64,000 nt of DNA from Owenia fusiformis (taxonomy: Eukaryota; Annelida; Polychaeta; Sabellida; Oweniidae), in assembly GCA_903813345.2 (NCBI GenBank), contig CAIIXF020000007.1, positions 37,036,759-37,100,758 of the forward strand. The letters run 5' to 3'. The number at the start of each line of letters is the position of its first letter. The stretch's first letter is position 1. Under the pieces are notes generated by a model. The model was not told where the DNA came from and did not search any database. It worked only from the letters and a program-made list of their open reading frames with translations. Of this stretch, positions 56,701 to 64,000 are shown piece after piece. Both the position numbers and the translations under genes were made by a program.

Positions 56701-58505
56701 TTAAAATTTGTATTTTCTGTCCAATGGTTTATCAAATGTAAACAAAACCTGAAGTATTATAAAGACGGCTTGAACATTAAGAAAAGTGTACCCTTTTCTG
56801 GAACACCTTGTACTTGCGCATACAAATGATAACTTCAAATTCTTTAAAGATTTAAAGATATAGAACACATGAATAAAAAGGCACACTACATAGCATGAGC
56901 ACTGAGCAGAATACTATATGAATATTTGTGAATTCATGATCATTGATGATTTAATCAATTTTGATGTATCATAATTCAGTTTTACTTATATTTGTATTCG
57001 ATTTTATGAGACCCCCATAGGGGGAGGCTAGGAATTTTTGCAGTGAAATGCATAATTCTTGATAATTTGAATTTTGACAACATTTGATCTGCTATTACTG
57101 CTCTCGGGGCGGGAAAATATACTCTCAAGGATGCTTCTCAATAAGGAAATTTGACAGCCCAATTTTTGTTTTGTCAAAATTCCCACCCCTTCATGTGTGG
57201 GGTCTCACTCAAACCTGAATGAACATTGCTTTACTTCTATGTTTAGAATCTATAATCATGTTCAAAAATTGTCAAAAATGCATCAACTGCACCAGATTGA
57301 ACGAACTACATACAAAACTAGTACAAACTTTTTTTGCTCAAGAAAGAGAATTAGAAACAGATTAGGCTGGTAAATGGTATCATAAAACAATAAACCCAAC
57401 ATGTAAGAGAATGGCTCAGTTGAGTAAAACGCTCTAAAGGGATTCAAAGCTTCTTTCGGGGGGAGGTTAAGCTATATGTTTTTAAGAGAGTTTGTACATG
57501 AACACGTAATCTTATGTGGCACCATAGACTAAAAAGTATTGTACTGTTGTGTACAGTGATCCCTGTATGGCACTAAACTGAATGGTACCATACAGTATTT
57601 TGATTTAAGAGTGTGAATGGGGGGGGGGGTAATGTCCTTATTTAATCGACCATTGATCCACAAAGTCACTTTGTAAGCATACTTACTGAAAACTCCAGTA
57701 CTACATTTTTTCGCTGAGATAATAACATTTTTCTAAAATTCTCCAATGCAGATATCCACAGTGTTGGTCCACTGCTATTTCAGGTTGATGTGGGAACTCA
57801 AAATATTCTTGGAGAATGTCCTGTCAATCATTATGATTGGCAGCTGTGCCCATATATGGAATATCAATGGAACACTTTTACATTACATGTACTTCTCTTC
57901 AGGAACTTAATCCAGAATGTGATTTCTTTCACTTAACCATACTTAGAATCTTGTAAAAAGCAGTAAATCCATGCACGGTTGTAGTTGTGTTCCAGTTGAA
58001 GCTGAAATTCAGAGTGCAGGCAGCTCATTGGACTGTATCATACATGTATATAGCTGCCATTACTCGAGCCACTTGGTTTTATATATTAAGCAATATATTT
58101 CAAAGTTCATATATCCAATTTTAGATTCTCTCTTCATACAAAAATCCTCCAAAAGTCTAGTGTATCCATTTAGGTCAAAATTCACCTAGCACATTTGACC
58201 AAGTCATATATCTTATATAGCTACCTTACTCCAGCTTTCCAATTTTAAGATACTCACTATTCAAGTAAACTGCTATATTACTAGTTGCACTTTCCCATTG
58301 TTCACTGCAATATAACTCCAGCATATACAACAGTATTATTTATGCTGAGTTTTTGATAAAAATTAGACGATTGTAAATCTCCGACATAAAATGGAAGTTG
58401 TATTGTCATAACAACATCCATTAACCAGTCTGTTAATCAGCAACAACAGGTAAATTTTCCATTTTGTGCATGGCTAAAACAATGCACCAATAATATCACA
58501 TTTGG
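53768..58505. other. Gene-free stretch between the two ubiquitin-ligase genes
   Basis: It lies downstream of both converging genes. It holds inverted-repeat pieces at 55433-55770 (related to 40095-40280), a MITE-like stretch at 56252-56813 (ACAGGGTGCCTATAAG left, ACACCTTGTA right) with a TACATATTGTACATA simple repeat before it, a G run at 57619-57628, and a fragment with AGCCAGGGGGTTCGACCCCC at 54570-54590. Part of the right side is probably the 3' UTR of the HECW gene. No coding exon is supported. Confidence 0.55.
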
Positions 58506-58595
58506 CACCATCTTGTATTCCACATCCTGGCATTTTCATATAAAGCACAGCACCATCTTGTATTCCACATCCTGGCATTTTCATATAAAGCACAG
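58506..58595 (-). repeat. 45-bp direct duplication in the HECW 3' UTR
   Basis: Two identical adjacent copies of a unit containing CACCATCTTGTATTCCACAT and TTTTCATATAAAGCACAG, ending seven bases before the HECW stop codon on the plus-strand coordinate. Confidence 0.9.
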
Positions 58596-58601
58596 CGCCA
58601 T

Positions 58602-63819
<5,218 letters not shown>

Positions 63820-64000
63820 CTTGAGAAAATATCAAATCGGTTATCTGGTATTTTACAATTGAAGTGGACAAGTGGAATGTGCAAGTTTAATGTGGTTAAC
63901 ATTCAAAAACAACACAATCACAGAAATCAACACAAGCCATTAACATGAAAAATGTTACCACCTGCCATTTGTTACAGACACAGAATGCCAAAAAATCGAA

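Overview
This is AT-rich, intron-rich nuclear DNA from a bilaterian invertebrate, probably marine (a mollusc, brachiopod, annelid or invertebrate deuterostome; the sequence does not settle which). The evidence is: animal-only protein families (Shisa, fibrinogen-like domain, RING/NHL protein, HECW ubiquitin ligase), coding exons with GT-AG introns and consistent phases, no operons, and a very high load of short non-autonomous transposons (MITEs), palindromes and satellites. No complete transposase or reverse transcriptase was seen.

Layout: (1) 2.4-5.5 kb, plus strand: three exons of a Shisa-like single-pass membrane protein; its signal-peptide exon was not found. (2) 7.9-10.3 kb, minus strand: two exons of a fibrinogen-related domain gene with a one-base frameshift, probably a pseudogene. 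(3) 17.4-43.5 kb, plus strand: the centrepiece, a gene of about 26 kb. Its phase-0 exons encode a RING finger, a charged helix, a 708-residue exon with a DUF294/GlnD-type nucleotidyltransferase core and TPR-like helices, a long coiled coil containing an array of fourteen tandem 96-nt exons, and an NHL-type beta-propeller. Read as one transcript it gives about 1,707 residues. (4) 43.5-58.5 kb: no genes found; mostly a (CAA)n run, a 25-bp minisatellite, a 128-bp satellite and a 2.3-kb nested inverted-repeat element. (5) 58.6-63.8 kb, minus strand: the last nine exons of a HECW1/HECW2-type HECT ligase, 597 residues to the stop, continuing beyond the window.

The strongest novelty candidate is the RING-nucleotidyltransferase-TPR-coil-NHL protein. 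It has a TRIM-NHL-like layout with an enzyme-like domain where a B-box would normally be, and a coil that appears to have grown by recent exon duplication. The two ubiquitin-ligase genes are adjacent but convergent, and nothing in the sequence links them functionally. Other unusual items are palindromes that share a loop but have unrelated stems, a 237-bp repeat whose minus strand encodes a conserved four-cysteine peptide, and MITEs lying close to exon edges.
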